From contig CAXAMN010023684.1 of NCBI GenBank assembly GCA_963970005.1, positions 551,924 through 615,923 on the forward strand: a DNA stretch of 64,000 bases, written 5' to 3'. The notes under the pieces are model-generated. The model had not been told where the DNA came from and ran no database searches. It saw nothing but the letters and a program-made list of their open reading frames with translations. Positions 1 through 11,004 of the stretch are shown here, piece by piece. Made by a program: the position numbers and the translations under genes. The DNA comes from Durusdinium trenchii. Its lineage: Eukaryota > Sar > Dinophyceae > Suessiales > Symbiodiniaceae. Position 1 is the stretch's first letter. Every line of letters begins with the position of its first letter.

Positions 1-119
1 GACTTCCAGCCAGTTGGAACCGACTTTGCACCTTTTGCACCCTTTTGCCAGAAAGGCTGACCAGAAGGTTCAGTTTCCTCCTGCCAAACTGAACCCCATA
101 CCTGAGGGTTGAGCTCAAG

Positions 120-2489
120 TACCAAGATGCATTGGAGCTGCTCACGAACCGCCGTCATGGATTGACATGCTACTGCAACTGCTACAAGAGTTGAGCTGAC
201 AACTGACAACCCATGGCTTGCATAGAGTTGAGGCTCAGATGTTCCGGAGAGAAGTTTTCCATAATTTCTGGTTCAAATATATAATCCTGCCAGCATTTCA
301 GAACATGGCCATCGGCCATCCGTTACGACACATTCTGAACATGCCACACATTTCTGGTGGCAGGAAGTTACTGTCTGAAGTCAAGAAACTGGATGACAAG
401 TTGCTCCTTGTTGAGTGGCACTGCCTCGCTTGAGAGCTGCAGCACGAAAGTTTCCAAGCCAACACGCTTTGAGCTGTTTCTTGTGCATATTTGTGGCAGA
501 CATACAAAACAACTATAAACAACTGCTTTGAGGTCGCAGCAATGTGATGTAGACCTATGCTCGTGTCCTTTTGATCAATCTCTGTGAGGATACACAACAT
601 TGAGTGCCGGGTCCACTACGCTGTGCAGAACATGCCCAAGGCAAACTGCGCCAAGCACAGATCTTCTTTCTTTGTTCTTTGCGCGACTCAACTTGACAAT
701 TCATCAATGCTCAGTCATTGCCATGCGCAAGTTCCGTATATACATACATTCATTTCCGGAGGCCAAAGCTGCTCTGACAGCAGCGAAGACAAATGTTCAA
801 AGCCCAATAGAGTCTGTATACAAGTTTTTCAAGGCAGAATGGAGTGCTCCATCATGGTTTTGCTTCATCTTACAATTGAGGCCAATGCCATCCACTGCCC
901 ACCATTGCTACAGGTGCCAGACTATGAACGCAGGATGACACGCAGCAATGAACCTGTACGGATCGTGTGCCAGGCCGAGATTGACCTGCTGTCAGGTGTT
1001 CTCAGTGCACGGGAGAAGGCTTGCTCCTTCAGAATATTTGCTTCTGTACTCGTACCTTGTAATCCGTTGCTCGTGCACACAAGCGACCTTATGCGAGTGC
1101 GGAACACATCATATTCTTGCAGCTACTTGATTAGCAAGTCAAACTCTCAGCTCCTTTCAAAAGAAGAATCAACCCCTGCTTGATAGCAAAACAACAGCTG
1201 CTCATATTGCAGCTTCGGATGCAGTGCTACGCTTCCTCATGCGTTCGATTCTCCTCCCAAAGAATGTGTAGTAAGTTTTGCTTTGGAGGACCACCGGACA
1301 GCCTTCTCCTACTTCTATGAGGCTTTCGAGGCCTACCACCAGACGAATACCACAGCGAAGGCCTGCAAGCGGTCAGGTTGTAATTCCCCTTGGGAAGTCC
1401 CAAGCATTTCTATTACACTTTTCTTTGGCCTGAGGCGAGAACAGCCATGAAATATATGCTTCTTTCGAAGATCATGTCTAACCAGCCGAAGGACTGCATT
1501 TGAGAAGGCAAGTTGAGTTCATTGGCACCCTGATCAAGCTTGCTCACGTTGCTTTTCCCAAGGAGACTTCCACCATCATTAGTAGCAAGTCTGGCAGGGA
1601 TCTCAGCTGCGTGAATAAAGACAAAGCTAAGCTGCCTTGCTTTTTGCCTTTGTTATACTCGCAGTAGTAGTTATACTTGCAGGACTACAATATGTGGGAC
1701 CAGAGATTGATGCTATGGCCGCTGTCGCTAGCGCACATGAGGCACTGAGCTTGACAGCTAATTCCCACCATTGATGACAGATTCAAGCAAAGCATGTGTG
1801 CATGTTGAGCGTGTTGAGTACAATCCGTGGAGTCAAGCCTGCAAGCGACTCTTTAGGCTCGATCTCTCAAGAAATTTGAGGGGGTCCTGGAGCAGCACAA
1901 GCAACAGCTCTCCGAGGATTTCATCAGAGAAGCATTGCAAAGAAGCAAGTAGAGCGTATCATATCAAGCGGATCCATGTCTAGCCAGAATTGCTTGTTTT
2001 CATATTGAAGGACCCAATCATCCAGTTCCACCTCTCAGACCTCAATGAGACGCTATTGGAGCAGAACATCCTCAGGACTTTGTTTTTTCATGGTTTCTTT
2101 TTGTTTCTTTCTTACTTACTTTCTTTTGGCATAAACGAAGAAAGACAGTATGCAACGCTTTGTAGGCTTTGAACTTGCTACGTAGGTTCTCGCTGCAGGA
2201 TATTGGAACCCTTCAGCAGGGTGGAGATCACTCATGTAGCTGAGCTCATCGAGTTGCCTTTGACTCGCACGCAGGCCAATAAGAGCTGTCAGCGCTCATG
2301 CTTTCTCACAAGATGACAGTCACCTGTTGCCTTCCAGGCAAAGCTTAGTGAGATGATCTTGGACCAGAAGCTCAATGGGACGCTGGACCAAGGCCCGCTC
2401 CGGCAGCAAGCGGTGCACATTCTCATATTCGTTGAACACGTCCTGTTCTCGTAGGTATTGGTGTCCTCATCGTATTCGATCAGGAACAG
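120..2489 (+). CDS. RPN6: 26S proteasome lid subunit RPN6/PSMD11 (5'-partial, about 13 exons)
   Basis: RPN6 is a PCI-domain scaffold of the 19S proteasome lid that clamps lid to core. Exons read in order: 120-~150 (YQDALELLTN), 364-414 (SEVKKLDDKLLLV), 589-640 (RVHYAVQNMPK), 762-~810 (AKAALTAAKTNVQ), 974-1018 (EIDLLSGVLSAREK), 1289-1364 (TAFSYFYEAFEAY), 1445-1491 (MKYMLLSKIM), 1563-1593 (IISSKSG), 1683-1741 (YVGPEIDAMAAVASAHE), 1857-1916 (RSLKKFEGVLEQHKQQLSE), 2011-2075 (DPIIQFHLSDLNETLLEQN), 2209-2274 (LEPFSRVEITHVAELIELP), 2338-2392 (KLSEMILDQKLNGTLDQ), 2455-2489 (GIGVLIVFDQEQ). The order and spacing match the family from the TPR-like part to the PCI winged helix. The first ~100 residues lie off the left edge and the last ~30 residues were not found. 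Exon phases join cleanly when GT, GC or GA donors are allowed. No frameshift is seen in the matched exons. Confidence 0.93.
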
Positions 2490-3086
2490 GCCTGGAACAG
2501 TTGGGATTTTTGCTGTGCTGTGTCAGCTCACGGGCACTGTTGCTGACAAGGCAGAACAACGATCACAACATGCTGAATTTGACGATTCTTCTATTTACTG
2601 TATCTAGGTGTACTTCCATTTCTCCGTTGGTTCTCTTCCTAGGTCCTCTCCTCCTGCCCAAAGGGTTCTCCTTCAAAGGAGGTGAGTACAGGTGAATAGT
2701 GGACCTGTCATGACCTGTCCACCTGAGAAGAACCGTATATCAAGCTAGGCAGCCCGGCCTGTTCGCACAAACTCATCTGCTTCTGGTCCATGGTCAGCTC
2801 TTAAAGTCCATGGCTCATCGTGGTTCTAGTTTTGTCGCGCATGTTTGTCGCGGGTGGTTTCCCACCTCCACCCGGTATCATAATTTTCTATACACACTAG
2901 CAACATTGGACTGAACTTGCCACCTTTGGCTGCTCAAATCGAGTGCGGCATCCAAGCTTTCAGTTAACATGTATTCCAACATGGTGTGCCTTTTCTTTTT
3001 GTCGCGTACATGGGTCAGCCGCTGTATCAAATAAGCAGTCAGAAGGCGAAAGAAGCCGATTCTTCTCTCGAAAACTCAATGGGCCG
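2490..3086. other. downstream of RPN6, no gene recognised
   Basis: This stretch should hold the last RPN6 exon (the family ends in a helix of about 30 residues), but I could not find it. Short open frames are present without family resemblance. Confidence 0.4.
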
Positions 3087-3390
3087 ATAGATGCCTAGCA
3101 GCAAGGACGCTGCTAGGGGCGCTCCTGACGTTACTACTAGGAACAAAGGATGCTACTAGGAGCAAAGATCGCCACTAGGAGCAAGGACGCTGCTAGGGGC
3201 GCTCCTGGCCTTACTACTAGGANNNNNNNNNNTAGGAGCAAGGACGCTGCTAGGGGCGCTCCTGGCCTTACTACTAGGAGCAAAGGATGCTAGTAGTAAC
3301 AAAGGGCATTACTACGAGTAGCATTCTTGCTACTAATAACAAGTAGCTACTAGGAACAAAGGGCAATTCTACTAGGAGCAAGGACGCCAC
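3087..3390. repeat. CTACTAG-type short repeat array (array A), with N gap
   Basis: Irregular tandem repeats built on CTACTAGGAGCAAGGACG-like units, alternating with GCTAGGGGCGCTCCTGGCC. Ten Ns at 3223-3232 interrupt it, and the unit before the gap is repeated after it, so the gap is probably a collapsed repeat. Related arrays occur at ten other places in the window. Confidence 0.85.
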
Positions 3391-4320
3391 AGAACCTTGG
3401 GGTGACACCCACCAAAAAGAGTGGGCAACCGACTGAAGTTCGCAACCCTCGCCTCCTCCTCGTGAATGAAGCAAGACCTCTTCTAGAAAGTTTTCCTTTA
3501 CCGGAACAATCTGCACCACATTCTTTGGGGGCAACATGAAACAACTACCAAACATCACTCCAGCCGACCAAAGCAAAACTTCCTCCAGACCTGACCTTGA
3601 CCTTTTACACGCTATCGAGACTACACGAAATGAAAGAACGCGTCTCAACTACACATGTTGTTTCAAAGTTGCAGGCCTAAACAGCCACGAAAACCCAAGG
3701 TGGAAGTGATTCTCAAAGGTGGAGAGAATGAAGCATTCGAGTTGCTTTTCAGATGCGGATTTGTATTCTTGTGCTTTTTCGAGTTGATGTCACCATGTTT
3801 CCTTCTCACTCATGTAGGTGTTTGCTTTGTCAGTAGAAGGCAGTTGTCGTTGTTGTCATAGATGTTCAGGTCAAGCAAAAGGTAAGCAGAAGCTGGAACC
3901 AATAGACGAGCAATAGAAAACTCAGATCAGATATTTTTCCTATTGCTCCAAGCCTTCGAACTATTCCCACCCCCCAGAATCCTCAGAAGTGTACAATTCA
4001 GTTCCTTTGGGCTTGTGGACAACCCCGTTGGAAGTTTGTTTGGGGCAATGTTCTCAATGATTTGAAACATTGGCTTTGACAAGGTTCTCAGGTCAGAGTG
4101 TTAGCAGAAGCTACCGAAGGATCTTAAAGGGAGCCAAGAGCTGACCAATAGAAAGCTCTGCTCAAAAAACACACTTGTTTAAATATAACACATGCTGGAA
4201 GAACATCATTTGCTTATTATTCTAACTCCCGAAGCAATTCAGGGGTTTACAATAATTTCGCAAACACTTTTTACGGTTCCCTCCCACTGGGCTATTTGGG
4301 GCACGACACAACCATGATGT
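3391..4320. other. non-coding stretch, nothing recognised
   Basis: Open frames on both strands (for example 3274-3648 minus) overlap the repeat array and show no family resemblance. Homopolymer and pyrimidine-rich patches only. Confidence 0.4.
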
Positions 4321-4795
4321 GTGCAGTATGAGCATCGACGGGCCTCAGTCTCAGACAAAGGGGTGCGAAGAGAATGGGAGTTTGCTCCTGAGGTGAGCTC
4401 AACGTACGACAACTCATTGAAGACCATCAAGAACACCTCAGAGGCACTCCGAGACTGTTGGCCTCTAGTTTGGAGTTTCTTCATGACACATGAGTTACAG
4501 AAGAAACGCAGACTTGTACCGCTCACTGATGTGACTGAATGTGAGTTTTGAATACATTTGACAGGTCTTGGACACTCTATATGGCCAAGCAAAGCAGCTT
4601 GCATGAGGACCATGGTTTGTGCCAGCTACAAGGCATGTCAACCGCTGATGTATGTGGAGCCACCACCCTCTTTGGGAGGAGTCTCCAATGCAGAAGAGAC
4701 GCGACAGTATTCGCAAGATGATAGATCGCAAAAAAGACCACCAGTTCTGGATGCTTGTTCTTAGTGGTGTGGTCTCTTGAATCAAACTCTGCAAA
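4321..4795 (+). CDS. possible exons of an unidentified protein
   Basis: Two stretches read like protein on the + strand. At 4321-4551 the frame contains REWEFAPEVSSTYDNSLKTI and continues to a lysine/arginine-rich end. At about 4640-4793 another frame contains MQKRRDSIRKMIDRKKDHQF followed by a hydrophobic end and a stop. They could be consecutive exons of one gene, as both are charged and alpha-helical in character. I recognise no family. The composition, not homology, is the only support. Confidence 0.25.
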
Positions 4796-5874
4796 GTTTC
4801 AACACTTTCGCATGCAACTTCATGGACACAGTCATACTTGTTGGCATTGAGTCTTGATCTCATCCAATCAGGTCAACATTTAGGGGGCCGTAGAGGTTGA
4901 GCTAGTTTCTGTCCTATTGAAGCAGTGCACTACCCTGCTTAGGTTGTCACTCAATCAGCACACAAATAGACATCGCGCGTTCTCGTTGCCTAGCTTGGCC
5001 CAGCTTTACTTTTGTACCACATCTAATAGCGCGTTGGAAGGCTGGAATGGGTGTGAGTAATCAATCCAAGCAGTGTTTCCGGTTTCTATTTGGAAGTGTA
5101 CGATTTGCAGGCATGTCCTCCACGGGATCGGGCTTCGAAAGCTTCTTGGGGGCCATGAGGGGTGCTGAAGATCGCCATGTGCAGAGCTAAGGGTCAAAGG
5201 ACACCTTCTGGTAAACTGCAAATGTTCTTCTAAACCTAAGACCTCAAACATGCATGAATGTTGAGAATTCCAGACAGACCCCTTGAAATGCCTAGAATCT
5301 AGAAGTTCAATGGAGGTGTTTCAGCAGAGTTTGGAATCGGATCCAAGGCAGCAACCTACTACTGCTTCGGAACCGCCAGTGGCCTACTGGTCACAACACT
5401 GATGGCAGAGCTAAACTTGCTTGAATCCATGAGCGGCGGGAACAACTGAGCGGTCCGAACGACGATGTCCCTGACTTGAGGATGACAAGGACAAGCTGGT
5501 GAACCCCGGAGAGACCTTCAACCAGCACAACACCCAGAATCAAAGGGCTTTATGTCGTGCTCGGATAGATAGAGGATAGAGGTGATCAAATTCGAGCGAG
5601 CTGTGACATGGTTCTTCTTAAGATTGGAAGCGTTTTACTTTGTTCGAGGTTCTTGAAGGATGCCCCAAAGCCCGGTGGAAAGGGTGATGGCAAGGTGCAT
5701 TTGCAACGGTGGGCCATTCTGCTTGGAAGAGACCTGACATTGATATGTTGAGCATGAACACACTTAGATGAGAGTCTGAGTCTGATAGAGTGGCTGCAGT
5801 GCCGCACTATGTCACTGCAGGGAAAGTGATCTGGTGGGCTGCCAAGCAATCTAAGAAACTCGAGGCGGCAACGA
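4796..5874. other. unassigned stretch with short open frames
   Basis: Contains a 26-codon frame from the ATG at 5113 (MSSTGSGFESFLGAMRG) preceded by TTTGCAG, which could be a cis- or trans-splice acceptor, and a lysine/glycine-rich open stretch near 5650-5750. No family recognised. Confidence 0.25.
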
Positions 5875-6255
5875 ATGTGTACAATGCAAGAAGTTCAGCT
5901 GATGGACCAGATCCAAGCTTCGGCCGTCCTTGCAAAAAGCATGTGTATCATTGTGTATCGATGCTTCAGCAGTGATTTGCTAGCCAATCAATCAATGGCC
6001 AAAGTGTGGATGCAGAAGACTGAGTGTGGACAAGCACCTGCCAAACCTGCGATGGAACAAAGTGCCTCACAGCAGGCAACGCACAAGCAAATCGTTGGTT
6101 GGAACACTGGGTTTGGCAGGACAAGAGTCACAGTGACTGAGCTGTGTAAAGCTTCCAAACGTGCGAAAGAGCCAAAGGGAGATCAAGTGATCGTGTTGGG
6201 CTTTCTTCGAGGCGTTGGCGCTCTTTTTAGTTTTCAGGCGCCATTTGGGGCGTAA
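5875..6255 (+). CDS. hypothetical ORF, 126 codons
   Basis: Open frame with a polar, glutamine- and alanine-rich middle (around AKPAMEQSASQQATHKQ) and a basic patch (KASKRAKEPKGDQ). It overlaps a second open frame (5790-5975) shifted by one, so splicing or chance openness must be considered. No domain recognised. Confidence 0.25.
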   Translation: MCTMQEVQLMDQIQASAVLAKSMCIIVYRCFSSDLLANQSMAKVWMQKTECGQAPAKPAMEQSASQQATHKQIVGWNTGFGRTRVTVTELCKASKRAKEPKGDQVIVLGFLRGVGALFSFQAPFGA

Positions 6256-8396
6256 GAGTCTCAGGATTTGATGTGGTTTGACCTTCAGAACACAGAGTGT
6301 TTTCTCTCAGTATGTATTTAATGAGCGTAGCAGGCCGGAGACTTGACTGTTCACACAAGCTTGTAAGCGGGTTGGACCATCACGATTTGAATGCATTCAT
6401 GAAGTATGGCTAGCACTTGGAAGCTTAGATGCAACACAAAACAAGCATGTGACAAGCGGCAGACTTGCCATCACTGTATTTCAGCAACATGCAGAGTTGG
6501 CATGTTCCTACTATGCCTGTGGCTGCGGGCTTAGATGGTTGAACACATGACTTCACCTTGAACCTTGCTCTGGCTGTGGTGCACGAACATTCTGGAAAGC
6601 GCATTGTGCTTTCGCACGGAGTACTGAGTATGGCCAGCTGCGATTATTTTGCATTCAGGTTTGGACTCTACGGCTGTTTGAAGGCGTGTTCGCATGATGT
6701 CTTTGTTTGTACCTTAGCCCGTAGCGTGCTACGGATTTGACCGGGCACTTCTTCGCAGCAATTGACCAAGTGTGCTTGGAGCTGTGCTCGCGTGAAAATC
6801 AGCCACTATACAAAGGTAAAGGACCACACAGTATCATGCAGATCACCAATGTTTGCATCGGCTGCATCGACCATGAACTCTTTCGAATAAAAGTGTTTTA
6901 GAATAGTCGCAGAGCGTGACGGAGACTGAGGCCATCGCCACGAATTCCTCCTATCCCTAGCAAGGCTCGGTCTGCCATGCAATCGATTGAGATGTTGACC
7001 TTGTCATATCTGGGCCTGTTTGATTTAAGAGAGAGAGAGAGAGATTGTGTTGGTTGGTTTGGGACCTTGTTTGGCATGTCTACTGCACCATCGGATTTCT
7101 GTGAGAAGTTGGGAAGAACGATTGCAGTCAAAGCGCAGAGTGGCAAAGACCCAGCAACTTTGGCCCTGAACATGCCTGAACCAATTTGCAAATTAAGCTA
7201 AAACACAAAAATCAAACACACAATGAAAATTTCTTTTGTTGCTTTTTCTTTCAAATCCCTTTTGCAACTTTCGCCCACAGTTGTGCAGTTCTGCATCAGA
7301 TCGTCCAAAGTGCACCTGGGCAAGACCACGCTCTGGCATTGCCAATGAATCCAATAAGAGAACTGCAACATCGTCACCCTTTGGCAAACTCATCCATCCG
7401 GGCAACGGAGGGGTACATGCGCACACCATAGCGGGATCAAACGCGCTTGAGAGTCGAGCTTTTTCAGTCGATGTATTTCAACTTCGGGTCAACTTGTCCT
7501 GTGAGGATAGGCAAGGTGCTCGGACTTCACCAGTGTGAAGCCCTCGGTATCGGTCTTTTTGAACAGATGTGTGAAAGTCTAAGTTGCACGACATCAAAGA
7601 ATTGCACCCATCCTGGCATGTTGGGTTGGGACAGTTCATTCCTTTTTGTCTAAGGCCAGATGTGCAAATTCTGCTTTCACGCCAGGCACTTGTTGAGAAG
7701 AACAGGTAGCCAGCACCGGGTAAACAAAACGGTGGAGATCACATCGAGTGAGCAGTACTTCGAGATAAACATTGATTATGCTCAACGAGAGATGGCAGTA
7801 GTGGGCTCACAGCGCAGTTGAGCTATTTGAATGTATTCAACAAGCTGACATGGAGGGTTATCTATGTAGCAGATTTCTGAGGACAGCATAAGAACAAAAG
7901 AAAACACAACAAACCAGGAACAACCCAGCCTAGTTTATGCGTCAACCAAGCCTCAAACATCGCAATGGCCTCCCCTCTTGCATTCCGACGGCCTCAGCTT
8001 GCGCTCGGTGAGGAAGTCATGCAGGCTCTTCTTCATTTGAGTTGAAGAAAGATACAGATGCATCAGACGAATTGCTATGACAATCTATGATATGAATGAC
8101 CTGAAACACTCCTGCTCCCAAACATTGTAACATGCCAAGACACTGCACGCTTGTTTCAAAGCATTTTCTTTGTTCTACAGGGGCGATGAAACTGCTGACG
8201 AGAGCAAGCAAGTAGAGATTACCCCCGATGAAGCCAGAAACAAGAGCAACATGAGGAAATAAGTTTGCACTTTGCGGTAGCCGTGAAAGCAGGCGAAAGG
8301 TTCGCGAAAGGGAAGCGACCGATCACTCTTGGGTAAAAGCAATTTGGAACAACTCAGATGCTTGGTGATTCGCTCAAACTGGTTTCCAGCTAGCTA
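6256..8396. other. intergenic or intronic stretch
   Basis: Holds a short (GA)n run at about 7031-7044 and an exon-like open stretch at about 7070-7198 (contains APSDFCEKLGRTIAVKAQSG). A second possible exon is 6558-6660. Otherwise nothing could be assigned; many short frames are open on both strands. Confidence 0.3.
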
Positions 8397-8500
8397 TTAG
8401 TAACAAGTGCATCGCTACTAGTAACAAGTGCCTTACTAGTAGTAACAAGAAGCTATTAGGAACAATAAGCTATTAGTAACAAGTGCATCGCTACTAGTTT
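8397..8500. repeat. CTACTAG-type short repeat array (array B)
   Basis: About five units of a 21-bp module (CTACTAGTAACAAGTGCATCG and variants with CTATTAG). This is the clearest place to see the 21-bp period of the family. Confidence 0.85.
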
Positions 8501-8973
8501 GCGCAGCCCTTTGCAGCCAGGCTGGGCCTGTTAACCCGCTTTCCACGGGACACATCACGCCGGCCAACAGTGTGCGGCCAAATCTGGATATGAGCATGCA
8601 GACAGGTGGGCTGCTGTTGTGTGAGATCTGCAAGTGAGTTGTGTTTTGTATTGACGGACAATGGGTGGGCCGGGCCACTTGCAGGCACTCCTTCTTTCCG
8701 AGGAAGCGGCCGGATTGGGCAGGCTGAAACTGTGAAGATGTTCTTTGAAGTCGGTTGGGTTCCCATACATGGGGCATGCCACTCTTGAGTGCCAAACCCC
8801 CTGGTCTACAATGATTGTAACAATCCTACACCCAAACAGTAACAGTTTCTCAAACAGTAACAATGGGTTGTTTATGCAGCTCACATGAAGGTTGCAGAGC
8901 CTGCCTCGCTGGTGCCAGCCACAGAGCTACCTCGCCCCGAGCCATGGACAAGAAAGAATAGTCATTTGGTCAT

Positions 8974-9738
8974 TTGTTCGTTTGGATTCCGTTTGTATTT
9001 CTCGTACTTGCATTACTCACTACTTTGCGCGGTGCCTTCTTCAACACGCATCTCATGCATGCCCGTCTCATGCCTGAGGAACTGAAGATCGACAGCAGTG
9101 AAGTGGCTCCTCCTGTGCTACCATCTCCAACCAATGCACAGCGTCAGCCAATGATGCCTAGAAGTATTCGAAGCGTACGCTCCGCAGTTCATGGTGCAAA
9201 TTGGGGCCCAGAGGTGTCGAATGCATTGGCTACAACCATCTCAGTGCGGCCAGCAACAGTCCCACAGAGGCCAGTTTTGGGCTATCAGAGGCAGACCGGC
9301 CCAGTGTTGGAGATGAATACGGATGATTTGCCATGTGTTCCAACCCTAGAAACGCCGACAAACTCACAGAGGCAACCAATGATGTCGCGGAGCACCCGCA
9401 GCGTGCGAACTCGCATAACAGCTGCGGATGCCGAAACAGTTCAATCATTCCCTCCAGCTGCAATGTCAATGACTCCAACCATGGCTACAGCGACTTTGCA
9501 TGCTGGAAACATCAGGATCACACCGAAACCACGAGGATTGAAAGTTGCATCTTTGGAGACAGAGTCTTTGGAAGGGGGCACTTTTCAGCTCAGTGGCATG
9601 GTTACACCGACGAATCTTGACCGGAAAAATGCACAGATGAGTTTGCAACTTGGCACACCATCCTTCAAGGGAAGCGCAACAACTCAAATGCTTCAAACAG
9701 CTCCGCTTCAGAGAGCTCCGCTCGGGAACCCGACGTGA
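8974..9738 (+). CDS. hypothetical protein with N-terminal hydrophobic segment and an internal duplication
   Basis: 254 codons open. The frame opens at TTG after an in-frame TAG at 8959-8961; the first ATG is 9055, which would lose the hydrophobic segment (about residues 2-23, containing VWIPFVFLVLALL). An upstream exon supplying the start is therefore likely. The rest is polar and rich in P, T, S and M, probably disordered. A 17-residue segment occurs twice with few changes: NAQRQPMMPRSIRSVRS near residue 54 and NSQRQPMMSRSTRSVRT near residue 131. It could be a signal-anchored protein. I recognise no domain. Length and internal duplication argue for a real coding region. Confidence 0.5.
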   Translation: MFVWIPFVFLVLALLTTLRGAFFNTHLMHARLMPEELKIDSSEVAPPVLPSPTNAQRQPMMPRSIRSVRSAVHGANWGPEVSNALATTISVRPATVPQRPVLGYQRQTGPVLEMNTDDLPCVPTLETPTNSQRQPMMSRSTRSVRTRITAADAETVQSFPPAAMSMTPTMATATLHAGNIRITPKPRGLKVASLETESLEGGTFQLSGMVTPTNLDRKNAQMSLQLGTPSFKGSATTQMLQTAPLQRAPLGNPT

Positions 9739-9784
9739 GCTCCGAGCCTAGAGAACCGTACAGGCTGCCAAAGTGACTTATAGA

Positions 9785-10365
9785 TCATTTACATTTATTT
9801 ACAGAATCGCCGTGATCAAGATTGTTGATTACTATATATATATATATACATGTTACATACCAGCATGACTTTTGGACGTGAATCTCATACACTGGAGCTT
9901 TGGTGGCTGTGTTTTTGCCCAAATCAATGCACGCTTGCACAATGGAATGGATGCCGCGAAGCTGCTTGAAAGCACTCCGCCTACCCATGCTGTTCCGTGC
10001 TGCAAAAAGTGAACCCTGGTTATGCAGCACAAACACACACACAGAGAAAGACACCCACCTAATGAAGTCAAAAGTGACCTCGTGACCTTGTGTACCCTTT
10101 TTACTACTCCAAGGCCCACGAGCCTGCACCAGCGCGGTTGGGTTCTTACAGAATGTGGTGCATGATATTTCCAGGATCTCAGTATCTATCGCCTTCGAGT
10201 TCCGTCCGAATCTTGTCCATTTGACGCTTCTCACTGGGTCCTTGGAAGCCTTGGATCAAAGCACTAGATATTCAAGAGCCATGGCTTCAGCGGTTGCTGG
10301 ACTTCGCACCCTCGACTCAGTCACTGGTGTAGGCTTGGAGTGGGGAGCGAAGGGTGCAACCTAGA
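9785..10365 (-). CDS. possible minus-strand exons, unidentified
   Basis: On the minus strand, read leftward, about 10365-10285 is open with a proline-rich reading (VAPFAPHSKPTPVTES), about 10264-10190 contains EKRQMDKIRTELEGD, and 10234-9785 holds a 149-codon frame. Plus-strand frames over the same bases are also open, so the strand is not settled. A TA microsatellite lies at about 9833-9849. No family recognised. Confidence 0.22.
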
Positions 10366-11004
10366 AGAGGACATTTAGACTCTAAACGAGAGGCAACCGA
10401 ATGGCTTTGCAATGCCAATCAGTTCCATTTCGTTGCTATTTCTGTTTGTGGCTCGAATGCTTCGGCAGCGAAGCCAGTGAAGCGTGATTCTCATCCTGTC
10501 ACAGCTCTCATGGCTGACACGAAGCAGGCCATTACGGCCATGTTGTGCAGCACTTCAATCAAGATGCTTTGCAGACTAATTAGTTTTCAAGGGCGTGTTG
10601 GACTCGGTGCTTCTTTCAAGCACTTGATAAAACAACTTCTTAATTTTCTCACCAAATGCTTTGCAGGTAGCACAAAGCTCCAGCATGTCACAGAGTTCCA
10701 AGGCACGACATGTGAAGAAATGGACAAACACCCCACCGTGTATACAATGGAAATGGACGCTACTCTCACAAGTCCTCACAAGAAAGTTGCATGAATGAAA
10801 GTAAAGACACCCAAAAGGAATTCTAGTTTAGAAGAATGCTAGTTTAGACACACACACATATATATATATATATACAGTAATGGAATTCTAGTTTAGACTT
10901 CTAGTTAGGAAGGTCTAAGAGTTTAAGAGAAGGATTCTAAAGGTCCAAAGAACAAAAGAAAAGACGAACAGGTTCCACAAAGTTGTTTGTTTTTCACTGG
11001 CCAG
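10366..11004. other. upstream region of the acyltransferase gene
   Basis: Contains a 146-codon plus frame (10354-10794) and an overlapping 67-codon minus frame, neither recognised, then CA/TA microsatellites at about 10850-10875 and imperfect copies of TAGTTTAGA around 10825-10905. The first exon(s) of the acyltransferase gene should be here or further left but could not be identified. Confidence 0.3.
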
